DNA of 64,000 nucleotides from contig CAZQVA010000005.1 of NCBI GenBank assembly GCA_964596685.1, positions 28,975-92,974 on the forward strand. The letters are read 5' to 3'. A program made the translations under genes and the position numbers. A model generated the notes under the pieces. That model searched no databases, had not been told where the DNA came from, and was given only the letters and a program-made list of their open reading frames with translations. This document shows positions 17,541-26,509 of the stretch, in pieces (position 1 is the stretch's first letter; each line of letters starts with the position of its first letter). The DNA comes from CAZQVA01 sp964596685 (GTDB lineage: Bacteria; Chlamydiota; Chlamydiia; Chlamydiales; VFKH01).

Positions 17541-19354
17541 GGAGTCACTCCCATAATGGTCGTGATAAGTTTTGTGCCGGAATAGGTCCCGCACAATTCT
17601 TCTTTTAATTTACTTTGTTCTTCAGCTGACAGCGTGTTGCGTTTTTCAACAGTGAAGAAGTAGCCATGTGCTTCAGTTGCAGATCCGAAGAAGATCTGAG
17701 AACTTGCACCAGTCTTGAGATCAAAGTAGATATCTCCTTCAGTCATTGTTAAATGAGTTGCTTGAAGATAGTCAGAAATTTCTCCTTTTTGCGCTTTTTC
17801 AATCACAGGGAGAAAATAGTAGCGCGCACAAAAATCATCAATCGACTCATTGGCAGCAGGTGTTTTGCCATGACGTGCAGCACATGCAAGAGTTTCACTC
17901 TTGACAGCATCTGGTATGGAGACACCTTCAAGCCCTACAGGGGCCTGGTTCCACGGCGTGATCTCTTGTGTGGTGGTTAGAGATTCTAATTCAAAGCGGT
18001 AGAAGATGGCATCATCTTGAGTAAAGAGACGATCGAGTGAGGGGTCTTTATTATCGAAAGCTGCTTTAAGGGCAAAAGGATCTTTTAAACCTTGCAGAGG
18101 AGCGTCGAGTCCAAAAACGAGGTCGACGCGTTGAACAGGCATTTGCTCAAGAATGGTGGGGGCCCATTCAGCTGCCATCTTCTCGCGGCAAAATAGATCC
18201 ACCACTTTGCGCTGCGCAGGAGCTAGGTTGTCAAGAGCTTCCTGGCGTTCTTGTTGAGTCTTTGGGTTTTTGGCGCCTAGTTCGCCAAACGCGAGTAGAA
18301 CCTGTGGCCAGTGTGCATCACTGGACTGCCATTGCCAGACATCCTTCATAGGAATTGAGGCGAGTAAATCCTTTTTGGAAAGTTGGCACATCCTGACTGA
18401 ATAAACAGTACGCAGAAGATCAGGGTCCTTTGCCTTTAAATCTTTTTCATAAGCGAGAAAGCGGGAAAGAGCCTTGGCATTGTTAAAGCTAAATTCTGGT
18501 TTAAGGGAGTACAGATTAATGTCTACAGAGATTATTTCATCTTTTGCCTGCGCCAGTTTTTCTGCGATGGTGGGATCTTTGAGTGCCTCTTGGCGCCATT
18601 TTGCCATGAGTTGCTCAAATAGGTATAGTTTTTGGTCTGGAGACTGTAGGGTGGATGGAGCCTTTAAGCCTTGATTAGAGGCAATTTGTGCGCCGCAAAT
18701 AATTGTTTTAGCAACAAGGCGTACGCCCGCGGTTCCAAGCCAATCTTGAACCGTTCTACATCCTGATAAAGAGAGATCTTTGCCGGCGAGTGAAGGATCT
18801 GATTTCGCATCGGGAGCTTGCAGTTCTTGGTAATGTAGAATTTGTTTCAAAAGGTTTTCAGGAAGGCTGTTTGAAGCTGTAAAAAGTTTCAGTTGTGCTT
18901 CAATAACCTCTTTATCTGTGGAGAGATTCGAGTCTTTAACTTCATCTAATGCAGAGATGACATGGGGAGCAAAAAGTTGGTAGACTTGTTTAGCGCTAAT
19001 AAAGGAGTGATGAGGATGCTCGTAAAGAGGTCGATTTTGAGCGCGTTCAACCTTGGGGCGTAATTCTGAGGCCCATTCACTGGCGATAGTATCCGCCATT
19101 GCATTGAGAGCCTTAGTGTCGATAAAGTTTTTTTGGATCCAGTCGGGATGGTTGCTTAAGCGATCGATGAGACCATGGACATCGTGTTTCCAGATAGGAT
19201 CGCCGGTATGCGTCGAATCGATTTGTGTCGGTGCATCTCCAACGGGTTCGCCAAGAAGGGTGGAAAAAGTTCCAAAGAAAACAAAACTAAGGATAATAAT
19301 CGCTGTGATGGTCAGAAGAAGCCACTTCTGGTGACGGCGGAAAAAAGCAAACAT
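17537..19354 (-). CDS. membrane-anchored periplasmic protein with PpiD/SurA-like N-terminus
   Basis: The Met at 19354 has GAGAGAG just upstream and yields 605 aa; a further 25 codons upstream lack family character. The start MFAFFRRHQKWLLLTITAII and the following FVFFGTF form a single inner-membrane anchor exactly like that of PpiD-type foldases. The remainder is helical and soluble, suggesting a periplasmic chaperone. I do not see a parvulin (rotamase) domain signature, so peptidyl-prolyl isomerase activity is doubtful. It opens a coupled minus-strand operon with gcsH and the AsmA-like gene, consistent with a role in envelope biogenesis. A dispersed GAGCCTTTTGCAAAA motif lies in its leader at 19392. 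Confidence 0.75.
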   Translation of the reverse strand: MFAFFRRHQKWLLLTITAIIILSFVFFGTFSTLLGEPVGDAPTQIDSTHTGDPIWKHDVHGLIDRLSNHPDWIQKNFIDTKALNAMADTIASEWASELRPKVERAQNRPLYEHPHHSFISAKQVYQLFAPHVISALDEVKDSNLSTDKEVIEAQLKLFTASNSLPENLLKQILHYQELQAPDAKSDPSLAGKDLSLSGCRTVQDWLGTAGVRLVAKTIICGAQIASNQGLKAPSTLQSPDQKLYLFEQLMAKWRQEALKDPTIAEKLAQAKDEIISVDINLYSLKPEFSFNNAKALSRFLAYEKDLKAKDPDLLRTVYSVRMCQLSKKDLLASIPMKDVWQWQSSDAHWPQVLLAFGELGAKNPKTQQERQEALDNLAPAQRKVVDLFCREKMAAEWAPTILEQMPVQRVDLVFGLDAPLQGLKDPFALKAAFDNKDPSLDRLFTQDDAIFYRFELESLTTTQEITPWNQAPVGLEGVSIPDAVKSETLACAARHGKTPAANESIDDFCARYYFLPVIEKAQKGEISDYLQATHLTMTEGDIYFDLKTGASSQIFFGSATEAHGYFFTVEKRNTLSAEEQSKLKEELCGTYSGTKLITTIMGVTP

Positions 19355-19553
19355 CTCTCTCTCAAGTTCAAATAAGGAATAAGGATCTATAGAGCCTTTT
19401 GCAAAAGACGCCATAGTCCAGTTTTGCAAAACATTTCAAAAGACTTCGTGCACGTATACCGCACAGTGGTAATCCACGTCAAACAAAAAACCACTGAACG
19501 TGCCATTCATTTTACTCGATTCTGACTCCCTTTGACAAGCGTTAGACTTTAAG

Positions 19554-19717
19554 ACTGAACTTTAGACAAAATCTAACATTTTTACATGGATAGCTCTAGA
19601 GTATCTTTAAGGTGGTGCATCATCGAGAGTAGCTAAAACTATGCACGATGATACCCCGCCTTAAATCTACCCTGGATCTACCGCTTTAAAAATATTAGAT
19701 TTTGTCTAAAGTCGAAC
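19554..19717 (-). mobile_element. MITE-like palindromic element, copy 1
   Basis: The element has terminal inverted repeats beginning ACTTTAGACAAAATCTAA, at 19559 on the plus strand and ending at 19712 on the other side. On the minus strand it aligns almost base for base with the element at 42610-42786. It has no open frame. The termini are followed by further internal complementarity (GCATCATCG with CGATGATACC). It lies between the envelope operon and the tandem repeats. Two near-identical copies in unrelated sites suggest past mobilisation by a transposase encoded elsewhere. Confidence 0.75.
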
Positions 19718-19789
19718 TTACATTCTTCTAACACCCACTCGACTCCTCATTAATTCCCATGCAACGCAAGGTGTAGGAGTTCATGTGCC

Positions 19790-19877
19790 CTCTGTGTGCT
19801 ATGTGGGCTCTGCGGTTCAAAAAAATAAAACAAGTTTAAATAAAACATGCACCACAGAGCTCACAGAGCACACAGAG
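19790..19877. repeat. CACAGAG hairpin, copy 2
   Basis: The left arm 19790-19816 (CTCTGTGTGCTATGTGGGCT onward) is an imperfect reverse complement of the right arm 19851-19877 (ACCACAGAGCTCACAGAGCA onward). The A-rich loop of 34 bases contains AAAAAAATAAAACAAG. Arms are made of repeats of CACAGAG-like heptamers. Confidence 0.85.
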
Positions 19878-20092
19878 CGAGAAAATGCGCTTTCGAATGT
19901 CTTGAATACTTGAGCTTTTCTTCTTTTGTTTCACAATAGAGTTGCCACCTAAAGCTTGTCATCTAGCACCTCGAATTACATCCATGGAAGAGCCTTTTGC
20001 AAAACTGTCTAAAGTCGAACTCCCATTCTTCTAACACCCACTCGATTCCTCATTAATTCCCATGCAAAGCAAGGTGTAGGAGTTCATATGCC

Positions 20093-20181
20093 CTCTGTGC
20101 GCTCTGTGGGCTCTGTGGTTCAAAAAAAATAAAACAAGTTTAAATAAAATATGCACCACAGAGCTCACAGAGCACACAGAG
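20093..20181. repeat. CACAGAG hairpin, copy 3
   Basis: The left arm 20093-20119 pairs with the right arm 20155-20181; pairing is better than in copy 2, with only two mismatches visible across 27 positions. It belongs to the second unit of the 304-base tandem repeat. Confidence 0.87.
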
Positions 20182-20205
20182 CGAGAAAATGCGCTTTCGA
20201 ATGTC

Positions 20206-20305
20206 NNNNNNNNNNNNNNNNNNNNNNNNNNNNNNNNNNNNNNNNNNNNNNNNNNNNNNNNNNNNNNNNNNNNNNNNNNNNNNNNNNNNNNNNNNNNNNN
20301 NNNNN
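20206..20305. other. assembly gap of exactly 100 N
   Basis: One hundred N bases interrupt the second repeat unit. The same interval in the first unit (19902-19939, between TTTCGAATGTC and AGTTGCCACC) is 38 bases. The true length is therefore probably 38, or 38 plus a multiple of 304 if repeat units were collapsed. Confidence 0.97.
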
Positions 20306-20476
20306 AGTTGCCACCTAAAGCTTGTCATCTAGCACCTCGAATTACATCCATGGAAGAGCCCTTTTGCAAAACTATCCAAAGTCGAACTCGCGTTAAAGTC
20401 ATGCTTTTTGCTGTTTCAAATTCTTCATTTGACAAAATATAATAAAAAGTGTGTAGTTGGCTTATGGAGGTATTCA

Positions 20477-20689
20477 ATGAAAATACTAGATGTTATTGCA
20501 GGAATTTTATTACTTATTGGTGGATTGAATTGGGGATTAATTGGCGTAGCTGATTTTAATCTTGTTTCATACTTATTTGGCGAATTATCGGATGTAAGCC
20601 GTGTGATTTATGTGTTGGTAGGACTTGCTGCTCTTTATCGCATTTTCTTTTTCCAAGGAATACGCAAGCGTTGGAGCGTTAAGGCCTAA
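20477..20689 (+). CDS. small membrane protein, DUF378 family
   Basis: The ATG at 20477 is preceded by GGAGG at a spacing of 6 and gives 70 aa; a longer frame from 20408 lacks a ribosome site. Two hydrophobic helices are visible, VIAGILLLIGGLNWGLIG and VIYVLVGLAALYRIFFF. The GGLNWGLIGV motif and two-helix layout define DUF378 (YuzA-like) inner-membrane proteins, of unknown function. It lies 22 bases before a carbonic anhydrase gene and is probably in the same transcript. Confidence 0.9.
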   Translation: MKILDVIAGILLLIGGLNWGLIGVADFNLVSYLFGELSDVSRVIYVLVGLAALYRIFFFQGIRKRWSVKA

Positions 20690-20711
20690 AAATCTACATT
20701 ACTAGGGTGTG

Positions 20712-21377
20712 ATGGATAAAATTTATAAGGGATTGTTGGCTGGTAATAAGCGATGGATCGCAACCCAAAAAGCCAAGGATCCCGACTATTTTAAAAAACT
20801 TGCGCAAGGGCAGCATCCAGAGGTTTTATGGATCGGGTGTGCGGATAGTCGCGTTCCCGCGAATGAAATCACCGATTCTCCCCCAGGCTATATTTTTGTT
20901 CATCGCAATATTGCCAACCTAGTGATTCACACTGACATGAATTTGCTGAGCGTTTTGGATTATGCCGTAAACGTTTTAAAAGTGAAGCATGTGATTGTTT
21001 GCGGCCATTATGGATGTGGAGGCGTATTGGCCGCAATGGAGCGCAAAGAGCATGGGATTATCGACAATTGGTTGCGCTTTCTCAAAGATGTCTATCGCCT
21101 GCATTCTGATGAATTAGAGGCGATCAAGGATAAGGAAAAACGGTGGCGACGGTTTGTTGAACTGAATGTCATCGAACAGGTCTTTTGTCTTAGCGAAACA
21201 TCAATTATTCAAAATGCTTGGAAAGAAAGGCAATCGCCCATGGTCCATGGTTGGGTTTATGACATTGGGATAGGAAGGATTCAGGATTTGAATGTCACTA
21301 TTGATGAGGCAAGTGACTTGCACGAAATTTATAGGATCGAAAGTCCGATTGTTTCAAGGCGTAAGGAGAAAAAGTGA
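20712..21377 (+). CDS. can: beta-class carbonic anhydrase
   Basis: The enzyme interconverts CO2 and bicarbonate. Zinc ligands are visible in WIGCADSRVPANEI (Cys, with the Asp-Arg dyad) and VCGHYGCGGV (His and Cys). PGYIFVHRNIANLV and LSVLDYAVNVLKVKHVIV are typical of the plant-type/E. coli Can branch, and 221 aa is the usual length. The ATG at 20712 is directly preceded by an in-frame GTG, so either may start. The stop overlaps the GTG of the SulP gene by 4 bases, a strong sign that anhydrase and transporter work together. Confidence 0.95.
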   Translation: MDKIYKGLLAGNKRWIATQKAKDPDYFKKLAQGQHPEVLWIGCADSRVPANEITDSPPGYIFVHRNIANLVIHTDMNLLSVLDYAVNVLKVKHVIVCGHYGCGGVLAAMERKEHGIIDNWLRFLKDVYRLHSDELEAIKDKEKRWRRFVELNVIEQVFCLSETSIIQNAWKERQSPMVHGWVYDIGIGRIQDLNVTIDEASDLHEIYRIESPIVSRRKEKK

Positions 21378-22915
21378 GCAGCCAATTAGACGATATTAAG
21401 GCCGGTATCGTTGTCTTTTTAGTTGCTTTGCCTCTCTGTTTAGGTATTGCCTTGGCCTCTGGTGCACCTTTGTTTGCAGGCATCATTTCAGGATGCGTCG
21501 GGGGGATTGTCGTAGCTTTAATTAGTCGCTCACCCTTAAGTGTTAGTGGGCCAGCAGCAGGTTTAAGTTCGATTATTCTTCTTTCTTTAACAAATTTGGG
21601 GACTTTTTCGGCACTCCTTGCGGCTATCGTGCTGGCAGGAATTTTCCAAATCGCCTTGGGTGTCTTGAAGGCGGGTTCTATTGCAAATTTTGTCCCATCA
21701 GCAGTGATCAAGGGGATGCTTGCAGCAATCGGTCTTTTACTGATACTAAAACAATTTCCGCATGCTGTTGGATATGATGCAGATTTTTCTGGGAGTGAAA
21801 GTTTTTTGCAAAGAGATGGAGAAAACACATTTTCAGCCCTCTCTATGGCCTTAGTATTTTTACATCCTACGGCAATTCTAATTACGGGCATTTCTCTTTT
21901 TGTTTTGATCAGCTTTGAAAGTCCCGTGATAAAAAATAATCGTTTTTTAAAATTTCTCCCCGGACCCCTCGTAGTGGTTGTTTTGGGCATATTAATTAAT
22001 GATTTGCTTTTCAAGTATTTCCCTGTTGCAGCTCTAGGTCGAAACTATATGGTCTTTTTGCCGTTTGGTAATGAAGGGAGTGTTTTGTGGAGTCACTTTC
22101 AATTTCCTGATTTACGCCAGTGGGGAAATGGGGAAGTATGGCTTGTTGGGCTGACGATAGCGGTTGTTGCAAGTATCGAGAGTTTGTTGAGTATTGAAGC
22201 GATTGATAAATTAGACCCCTTAAAAAGACGCACCCCCCTGAATCGCGAATTGATTGCGCAGGGTGTTGGCAATACGGTATGTGGATGTATTGGAGGTTTG
22301 CCGGTGACGTCAGTGATTGTGCGAAGTTCCGCAAACGTAAATGCAGGAGCAAAAAGTCCACTCGCAGCAATTATTCATGGCATTTTATTATTCGTGGCAG
22401 TTTGGCAGGTTCCGCATTGGCTCAACCAGATCCCATTAGCAGCACTTGCAGGCATTTTATTGCTTGTGGGTTATAAGTTAGTAAAACCGACTTTGATTAA
22501 AGAAATTTACAAACAAGGGGTAACGCAATTTGCTCCCTTTGCAATTACAGTGGTTGCAATTTTGTTAACAAATATGCTGGAAGGCATGCTAGTAGGAATT
22601 AGCGCGGGATTAGTCTTTCTTTTAAGGCGCAGTATGAAACAGGGCATTGAAAGCGTCTTAAATAAAGAGCATACCATTATTCGTCTCACTGCAGATCTTT
22701 CATTTCTTCATAAGGCAGCTTTAAGAAATGCATTTGCGGCTATTCCGGATGATACTTCATTATTGATTGATGCTAGTCGCACGCAATTTATTGATCAGGA
22801 TATTGAGGAAGTGCTTCAGGAGTGTCTTTTGCAGTTGAAGGATCGCAATATTTCCTATGCATGGGAAGGTGAGCCTCTCGTTGTTGCCAAAGCACCTATT
22901 TCTGTCAGTCACTAA
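21374..22915 (+). CDS. SulP family anion (probable bicarbonate) transporter with STAS domain
   Basis: This 513-aa inner-membrane protein opens with DIKAGIVVFLVALPLCLGIALASGAPLFAGI, the conserved first helices of SulP carriers. The SGPAAGL motif follows, and ~11-14 hydrophobic segments are present. Residues ~420-513 form a STAS domain (DTSLLIDASRTQFIDQDI). The start is GTG at 21374, overlapping the carbonic anhydrase stop. Fusion or coupling with a beta-carbonic anhydrase is characteristic of the BicA-like bicarbonate branch, so bicarbonate is the favoured substrate over sulfate. It is followed by a paralogue 61 bases downstream. Confidence 0.92.
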   Translation: MSSQLDDIKAGIVVFLVALPLCLGIALASGAPLFAGIISGCVGGIVVALISRSPLSVSGPAAGLSSIILLSLTNLGTFSALLAAIVLAGIFQIALGVLKAGSIANFVPSAVIKGMLAAIGLLLILKQFPHAVGYDADFSGSESFLQRDGENTFSALSMALVFLHPTAILITGISLFVLISFESPVIKNNRFLKFLPGPLVVVVLGILINDLLFKYFPVAALGRNYMVFLPFGNEGSVLWSHFQFPDLRQWGNGEVWLVGLTIAVVASIESLLSIEAIDKLDPLKRRTPLNRELIAQGVGNTVCGCIGGLPVTSVIVRSSANVNAGAKSPLAAIIHGILLFVAVWQVPHWLNQIPLAALAGILLLVGYKLVKPTLIKEIYKQGVTQFAPFAITVVAILLTNMLEGMLVGISAGLVFLLRRSMKQGIESVLNKEHTIIRLTADLSFLHKAALRNAFAAIPDDTSLLIDASRTQFIDQDIEEVLQECLLQLKDRNISYAWEGEPLVVAKAPISVSH

Positions 22916-22976
22916 CGGTTGACTTTTTATCTTTTTCACGCCATAATCGCGCCTTCACCCTCATCGAGGCGTCACT

Positions 22977-24575
22977 ATGAAAAGTGTTCCTAAAGATGGT
23001 CTACAAGGTCTTCGTCAAAATTGGCGCATAGACATATTTTCTGGTTTTTTTGTTTTCCTTTTAGCTCTTCCGCTTAGTCTAGGTATTGCCCAAGCTAGTG
23101 AATTTCCTATGGCAATGGGTATTTTGACAGCGATGATCGGCGGCATAATTGTTTCTCTTTTTGCAGGCTCTAGGCTTACAATCAAGGGACCCGCTGCAGG
23201 TTTGATCACCGTTTGCGCCGCTGCAATTGCTGAGTTCGGTGGTGGAGTAGACGGGTGGCATCTTGCATGTGGAGTAATTGTTGTGATGGCTGCCTTACAA
23301 GTGGGACTGGCTATTTTAAAGGTGGGTTCACTCAGTGATTTTTTCCCTCACTCTGTTGTTCATGGAATGCTAGCGGCCATTGGAATTCTTATTTTTGCGA
23401 AGCAATTTCCCGTATTGCTTGGTATAGCTCCTTCAATGACCCGCGGATTGAGTCCTGTGGACTTATACTTACATATTCCAGAGTTTATTCGAGGTGCAAA
23501 TGCAGGAGTGGCGCTTATTGGGGCGTGCAGTCTTGTTATCCTCTTTCTTTTTCCGCTTTTTCGCTCGTCATTCGTTCAGAAAATCCCGGCGCCTATTGTG
23601 GTATTACTGCTCGCCATTCCTCTAGGGATGTACCTGGGATTTCAAGAGCAGCTTGATCTAGAAGGAATTCCAAAATATTTAGTCCATGTAGGAGACTTTT
23701 GGTCTCAAATTGGCATAAATGCTGATTTCTCCTCGATTAATACGTGGGTATTTTGGAAATATGTGGCGATTTTCCTCTTCGTCAATAGCCTTGAATCGCT
23801 TCTGACAGTTAAGGCGATTGATCATCTGGATCCGTGGAAGAGACATTCAAATTATGACAAGGATTTGGCTGCTATCGGGGGAGGAAATGCGCTATCAGGT
23901 TCGCTTGGTGGGTTGCCCATGATAGCTGAAGTGGCACGAAGCTCCGCCAATGTCACGGCAGGCGCACGTACGCGGTGGAGTAATTTTTTTCACGGTACAT
24001 TTCTTTTGCTTGCGATGCTTTTTCTCATCCCTGTTATTGAGATGATTCCTAAAAGTGCACTTGCTGCCATGTTGATTTTGGTCGCCTATAAGCTTTCTTC
24101 GCCCAAGGAGTTTATTGGTAGTTACAAAATAGGCTATGAGCAATTAATCATTTTCTTAACCACTGTCGTTGTTACGCTTACAGAAGATTTGTTAGTGGGT
24201 GTAATTGCGGGTATTTTGGTAAAATTTCTTTTCCATTTTATCCATGGTGCACCTTGGAAAAGTCTTTTTAAAGCTGATTACCTTTGTAAAAAGAGCGAGG
24301 GAGAGTACTTTATCCAGGTGCGTGGGTCAGCTACATTTTCTAACTTCATTGGCTATAGAAAATTGTGGCAGGGTATTAAACCAGCGCAAAAAGTGATCAT
24401 GGACTTTGAGCAAGCCAGATTGATAGATCATACCTTTATGGAACAACTCCATCACTTTGAAGAAGATTATACTGAGCATGGGGGGAGTGTGATGATTAGA
24501 GGGCTTGAAGGATTTCGACCTTTTTCTAAGCATCCGAGAGCCGCACGGAAAGCTCCTTCACGAAAACGTGCTTAA
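22977..24575 (+). CDS. second SulP family anion transporter with STAS-like tail
   Basis: This 532-aa paralogue of the preceding carrier has the same layout: DIFSGFFVFLLALPLSLGIA, IKGPAAGLITVCAAAIAEF, GGLPMIAEVARSSANV, and a C-terminal soluble STAS-like region (KVIMDFEQARLIDHTFMEQL). The two differ throughout, so the duplication is old. It sits 61 bases after the first gene with no clear Shine-Dalgarno sequence (only AGGCG-like bases near the ATG) and no terminator between. A basic tail (SKHPRAARKAPSRKRA) is unusual. The substrate could again be bicarbonate, or sulfate. Confidence 0.9.
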   Translation: MKSVPKDGLQGLRQNWRIDIFSGFFVFLLALPLSLGIAQASEFPMAMGILTAMIGGIIVSLFAGSRLTIKGPAAGLITVCAAAIAEFGGGVDGWHLACGVIVVMAALQVGLAILKVGSLSDFFPHSVVHGMLAAIGILIFAKQFPVLLGIAPSMTRGLSPVDLYLHIPEFIRGANAGVALIGACSLVILFLFPLFRSSFVQKIPAPIVVLLLAIPLGMYLGFQEQLDLEGIPKYLVHVGDFWSQIGINADFSSINTWVFWKYVAIFLFVNSLESLLTVKAIDHLDPWKRHSNYDKDLAAIGGGNALSGSLGGLPMIAEVARSSANVTAGARTRWSNFFHGTFLLLAMLFLIPVIEMIPKSALAAMLILVAYKLSSPKEFIGSYKIGYEQLIIFLTTVVVTLTEDLLVGVIAGILVKFLFHFIHGAPWKSLFKADYLCKKSEGEYFIQVRGSATFSNFIGYRKLWQGIKPAQKVIMDFEQARLIDHTFMEQLHHFEEDYTEHGGSVMIRGLEGFRPFSKHPRAARKAPSRKRA

Positions 24576-24617
24576 AGTAAACTCACGTTAAAGTCGACCT
24601 TGCGTTGATCAAAGATG

Positions 24618-26345
24618 CTAGTGTGCAGCGTGTGTCAGAAGTTGCGCAAGTTCCGGCTGTGGTGTGAAAAAACGTACGCCGATATAAGTAATCCCCTTGA
24701 TAAAGTTGATCGAGCGTACTTCACAAGTTACATTGGCATACGCAAAGGGGAATTCAAGAATAACTTTGCTGTCCGGAGATACTTTGTTAGTGAAGAGAAG
24801 ACGGCAGCCATAGGTAGAAATATCGATAAGTGCAGCTTGAAGGATGGTGTCATTGTTAATTTTAACGCGCACAGCAGTTTGGCAGGCGATACGTTCAATT
24901 TTACGAGAGCTCATTTCAATACCACGGAGCATGCCTCGAAAGATGAAGTAATGGAAAGGAAGCATGGCTTTCCAATAAAGAATTCCCCAAAGCCCACTGG
25001 GATAGAATTTTGCTGATTGATAGACCAGGGTTGTCGTGGGTGTTTGCGGCGTTAAGTGGTATTCAAGGGTGGCAACACCGGGAACTTTCATTTCGGCGAT
25101 TAATAGCAGTTTTTTTAAAGGCTCAATGTAACCCACTCTCCAAAAGTCCAGTGTATCGCCGGTGCGCAGCTCCTGGTAGCTTCTTCTGCCTCTACTAAGG
25201 CCAGGACCACCGATTAGGCGATCGATCAGTCCTCGTATTTTCCATAAAAAATTAGCGTAATACCATCCATTTTCACCTCCTAAACGAGAAATGCTGCTCC
25301 AAACTTCCTGCAGAGAACTGGAGATGATTTTTTCTCTGGTATCGTCAAATCGAGTGCCTCCTGCCCAATAAGGATCACTTGCCATGGGAATTTCAGGAGG
25401 AATGACGCCTGCATCGCGCCATGAGGATGTGATTGCATCAAGGTGGGTGTAGTGAATAGCTGATTTTACTGCTTCAGCAATAGGAATCAGTTCTTGCGGA
25501 ATAATTTTTTTAATACGCTCTTCTTGACAGAGAACGGTATTAGAAAGTCCTTCTAAGAGAGCGCGTGCCGTTGCAGGGGGAACCGGAGTAACAAGTCCGA
25601 TCCATAGCGAGCTTAAGCGCGGAGTCAAAACAGGAACGGGAATAATTAACCGCTTTTTTAATCCAGCTGCTTTTGCATAGATGGCCATAAGTTCGCGGTA
25701 TGTAAGTCGCTCTGTACCACCAATATCATATGTTTGCCCGATCGTCTCATCATGTTCTAAAACACCTACTAGGTAGTTAAGTACATTGCGAATAGCGATG
25801 GGTTGATTGAGAGTACTGACCCATTTTGGTGTTAACATGATGGGGAGTCTATCGACGAGATAACGCAATACCTCAAAAGAAAGACTGCCAGCTCCAATAA
25901 TCACAGCGGCTCGCAACAAGGTAACGGGTACAGGTCCCTTTTTAAGAATCTCACCCACTTCCCAACGAGAGCGCAAATGTGGGCTTAAAGTGTCATTGGG
26001 ATCGCCAAGTCCGCCTAAGTAAATGATTCGTTTTAGTCGATTGACTGCGGCGGCCTTAACGATATTTTCAGCCGCCTGACGGTCTTTCTCTGCAAAGGAA
26101 CGTTCACTATCCATTGAATGAACGAGATAAAAAAGATGATCGATCCCTTGAAGTGCCTTTTCCAAGGAAACTGGATCTAGGACGTTGGCCTCATGAAGTT
26201 CAACATTAGGGTGATTTGCCCATGGTCGATTTTTGAGTTTGGCGATTGAACGACTAATTGTACGTACTCGATATCCCTTTTCAAGAAGCATAGGGCATAA
26301 GCGCGCCCCTACATACCCACTAGCGCCAGCAATCGCAATAGTCAT
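24618..26345 (-). CDS. NAD(P)-binding epimerase-like protein fused to DUF2867 and PilZ domains
   Basis: Residues 1-~290 are an atypical short-chain dehydrogenase (IAGASGYVGARLCPML, then LFYLVHSMDSERSF and IIYLGGLGD). Residues ~320-470 match DUF2867, an SRPBCC-like domain often fused to such epimerases (DPYWAGGTRFDDTR, ENGWYYANFLWKIRGLID). Residues ~478-575 look like PilZ: RKIER at 481-485 and DISTYG at 508-513 give the RxxxR-x22-DxSxxG pattern that binds c-di-GMP. The first two domains are a known pair; the added PilZ is not one I recognise. The protein is probably cytoplasmic or membrane-peripheral. It is convergent with the second SulP gene. Confidence 0.85.
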   Translation of the reverse strand: MTIAIAGASGYVGARLCPMLLEKGYRVRTISRSIAKLKNRPWANHPNVELHEANVLDPVSLEKALQGIDHLFYLVHSMDSERSFAEKDRQAAENIVKAAAVNRLKRIIYLGGLGDPNDTLSPHLRSRWEVGEILKKGPVPVTLLRAAVIIGAGSLSFEVLRYLVDRLPIMLTPKWVSTLNQPIAIRNVLNYLVGVLEHDETIGQTYDIGGTERLTYRELMAIYAKAAGLKKRLIIPVPVLTPRLSSLWIGLVTPVPPATARALLEGLSNTVLCQEERIKKIIPQELIPIAEAVKSAIHYTHLDAITSSWRDAGVIPPEIPMASDPYWAGGTRFDDTREKIISSSLQEVWSSISRLGGENGWYYANFLWKIRGLIDRLIGGPGLSRGRRSYQELRTGDTLDFWRVGYIEPLKKLLLIAEMKVPGVATLEYHLTPQTPTTTLVYQSAKFYPSGLWGILYWKAMLPFHYFIFRGMLRGIEMSSRKIERIACQTAVRVKINNDTILQAALIDISTYGCRLLFTNKVSPDSKVILEFPFAYANVTCEVRSINFIKGITYIGVRFFTPQPELAQLLTHAAH

Positions 26346-26382
26346 AATCCCTCTTTTATTTTGTCTTCACAATAGCATATTT

Positions 26383-26403
26383 GAGCCTTTTGCAAAACTA
26401 TCC
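26383..26403. repeat. short dispersed motif GAGCCTTTTGCAAAACTAT
   Basis: The same ~20-base word occurs at 19991-20007 and 20356-20375 (with one extra C) and, shortened, at 19392. It marks the edge of the 304-base units. Here it stands alone between the PilZ fusion gene and the 1506-aa gene. Confidence 0.7.
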
Positions 26404-26509
26404 GTAACATGACCTGGTTGCCGAGCAGCAATCCTCAGAGAAAACCTCCTGACGCATGTCTATAGGCATTCTTTTCGTCTATTAAATGTAATTGCATCTC
26501 TAGAGCATT

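Larger units (their letters stand above)
19704..20372. repeat. 304-base direct tandem repeat, two copies, second interrupted by the gap
   Basis: The unit starts at GTCTAAAGTCGAACT and ends at GAGCCTTTTGCAAAACT. Copy A is 19704-20007 and copy B begins at 20008. The marker TTTCGAATGTC ends at 19901 and again at 20205, a shift of 304. Each unit carries a CTCTGTG/CACAGAG hairpin. Copies differ by scattered substitutions, so the duplication is not very recent or there are more units. A third start (TCCAAAGTCGAACTCG) follows copy B. Confidence 0.9.

Noticed and set aside
19790..20181. CACAGAG heptamer arrays as a CRISPR array
   Set aside because: The repeats are short, palindromic between arms, and have no unique spacers of regular size; no cas genes are present.
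20140..20328. Open frame running through the N gap
   Set aside because: It exists only because N bases contain no stops, and the ends lie in non-coding repeats.
24615..25016. 133-aa plus-strand frame inside the PilZ fusion gene
   Set aside because: It is antisense to the PilZ/DUF2867 coding sequence, which has clear motifs; no supporting signals were seen.
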